Positions 6,125 through 6,517 of a DNA stretch of 6,517 nt are shown here, piece by piece. The DNA is from an uncultured Muribaculaceae bacterium. Lineage in GTDB: Bacteria; Bacteroidota; Bacteroidia; Bacteroidales; Muribaculaceae. The notes beneath the pieces are model-generated. The model was given only the letters and a program-made list of their open reading frames with translations, made no database searches and had not been told where the DNA came from. The DNA lies in contig CAJUBC010000076.1 of the NCBI GenBank assembly GCA_910584545.1, positions 1 through 6,517 on the forward strand, in the 5' to 3' direction. The first letter of the stretch is position 1; the number at the start of each line of letters is the position of its first letter. Made by a program: the position numbers and the translations under genes.

Positions 6125-6140
6125 CGGTTTGAGAAAACCG
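6125..6140 (+). other. short hairpin with GAGA tetraloop at the transporter mRNA 5' end
   Basis: CGGTTT (6125-6130) and AAACCG (6135-6140) form a perfect 6-bp stem closed by GAGA, a GNRA-type tetraloop. It is right at the predicted start of the transporter transcript and could stabilise its 5' end. The rest of the leader up to the ATG is A-rich and unstructured, as is usual for translation starts in this group. Confidence 0.35.
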
Positions 6141-6166
6141 ATTATATCCCAAAATAAATAAACGAT

Positions 6167-6472
6167 ATGAATAGAGATAAACTTGACTTCGGGAATGGCA
6201 AAATCAAGAGTCTTTTCCTTGCCATGTTTTTCCCCACCCTCATAGGCATGGTGTTCAACTCCGTGCTCAATATCTGCGACGGTATGTTTGTCGGCCACGG
6301 AGTCGGCAGCAACGCCCTTGCGGCGATCAACATCGTGGCTCCGCTGTTTCTAGTATGCACCGGAATCGGACTGATGTTCGGTATCGGAGCCTCTGTGATA
6401 GGTGGTATCCGTCTTGCCGAGAACAATGTGAAGGCAGCCCGCATAATAATGACGCAGGCTTATATACAATAG
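6167..6472 (+). pseudogene. MATE-family efflux transporter, N-terminal fragment
   Basis: MATE transporters are inner-membrane proteins, usually about 440-460 residues with 12 helices, that export cationic drugs or metabolites using a proton or sodium gradient. Only 101 residues remain. The start is typical of the family: a short polar head, a first membrane helix (about 15-38) with PTLIGMVFNS, then DGMFVGHGVGSNALAAINI (38-56), a second helix with GIGLMFGIGASV (66-77), and IRLAENN (81-87). The frame ends at TAG 6470-6472 just after TQAYI, where family members run on. All three forward frames stop within about 30 bases of this point, so a single frameshift does not restore the gene. The ATG at 6167 follows an A-rich leader. 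The gene is divergent from the AraC-family regulator, a common arrangement for controlled efflux pumps. The remainder may lie beyond an insertion to the right. Confidence 0.8.
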
Positions 6473-6517
6473 TTCGTTAAAAAATGGAATATAGGCTAAG
6501 CGGCATCAGTCGCCAAG
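6466..6517. other. foreign-looking sequence after the MATE break, possible mobile-element end
   Basis: From about 6466 the sequence no longer encodes MATE-like protein in any frame. On the minus strand a frame is open from the right edge (6515) for 12 codons to a TAA at 6477-6479, and could be the 3' end of a gene entering from the right, for example a transposase. Too little is visible to recognise it. No terminal inverted repeat or target duplication can be assessed inside the window. Confidence 0.3.

Overview
The window looks like chromosomal DNA from a member of the Bacteroidales, possibly Muribaculaceae or a Prevotella-like relative. The clues are promoter-like sites of the Bacteroidetes type (TTTG, a spacer of about 19-20 bases, then TAnnTTTG), start codons preceded by AT-rich DNA without a clear Shine-Dalgarno sequence, a ClpB that reads like the Bacteroidetes form, and a secreted GH53 enzyme with a C-terminal tail of a kind common in Bacteroidales. 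The family-level placement is inference.

Layout. Positions 1-131 hold the open 3' end of an unidentified rightward gene. Positions 132-1135 carry no convincing gene. They hold a leftward promoter-like site (191-221) and a repeat cluster: a 321-bp foldback, MITE-like element (379-699) with 37-bp terminal inverted repeats matching at 36 of 37 positions, followed by a second, truncated copy (815-949). Both copies sit in a larger direct repeat spaced about 432 bp apart. Next comes clpB (1136-3736), which encodes a complete 866-residue protein disaggregase. It ends in a strong stem-loop (3770-3812). A secreted GH53 endo-beta-1,4-galactanase follows (3832-5094). An AraC-family regulator (5146-5994, minus strand) converges on it. 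A 172-bp divergent intergenic region (5995-6166) then separates the regulator from the N-terminal quarter of a MATE-family efflux transporter (6167-6472). That gene stops after 101 codons and runs into unrelated sequence at the right edge.

How the parts relate. ClpB is a housekeeping and stress gene and shows no obvious link to its neighbours. The GH53 gene is isolated: no SusC/SusD pair or other glycosidase is present, so it is not in a visible polysaccharide utilisation locus. The regulator is more likely tied to the transporter, because the two are divergent and share an intergenic region with candidate promoters for both genes and a perfect 9-6-9 inverted repeat between them. The transporter is broken, so the pair is probably not working as a pump system in this strain.

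The least ordinary parts are the foldback repeat cluster upstream of clpB and the interrupted MATE gene. I did not find convincing evidence of a wholly new multi-gene system.
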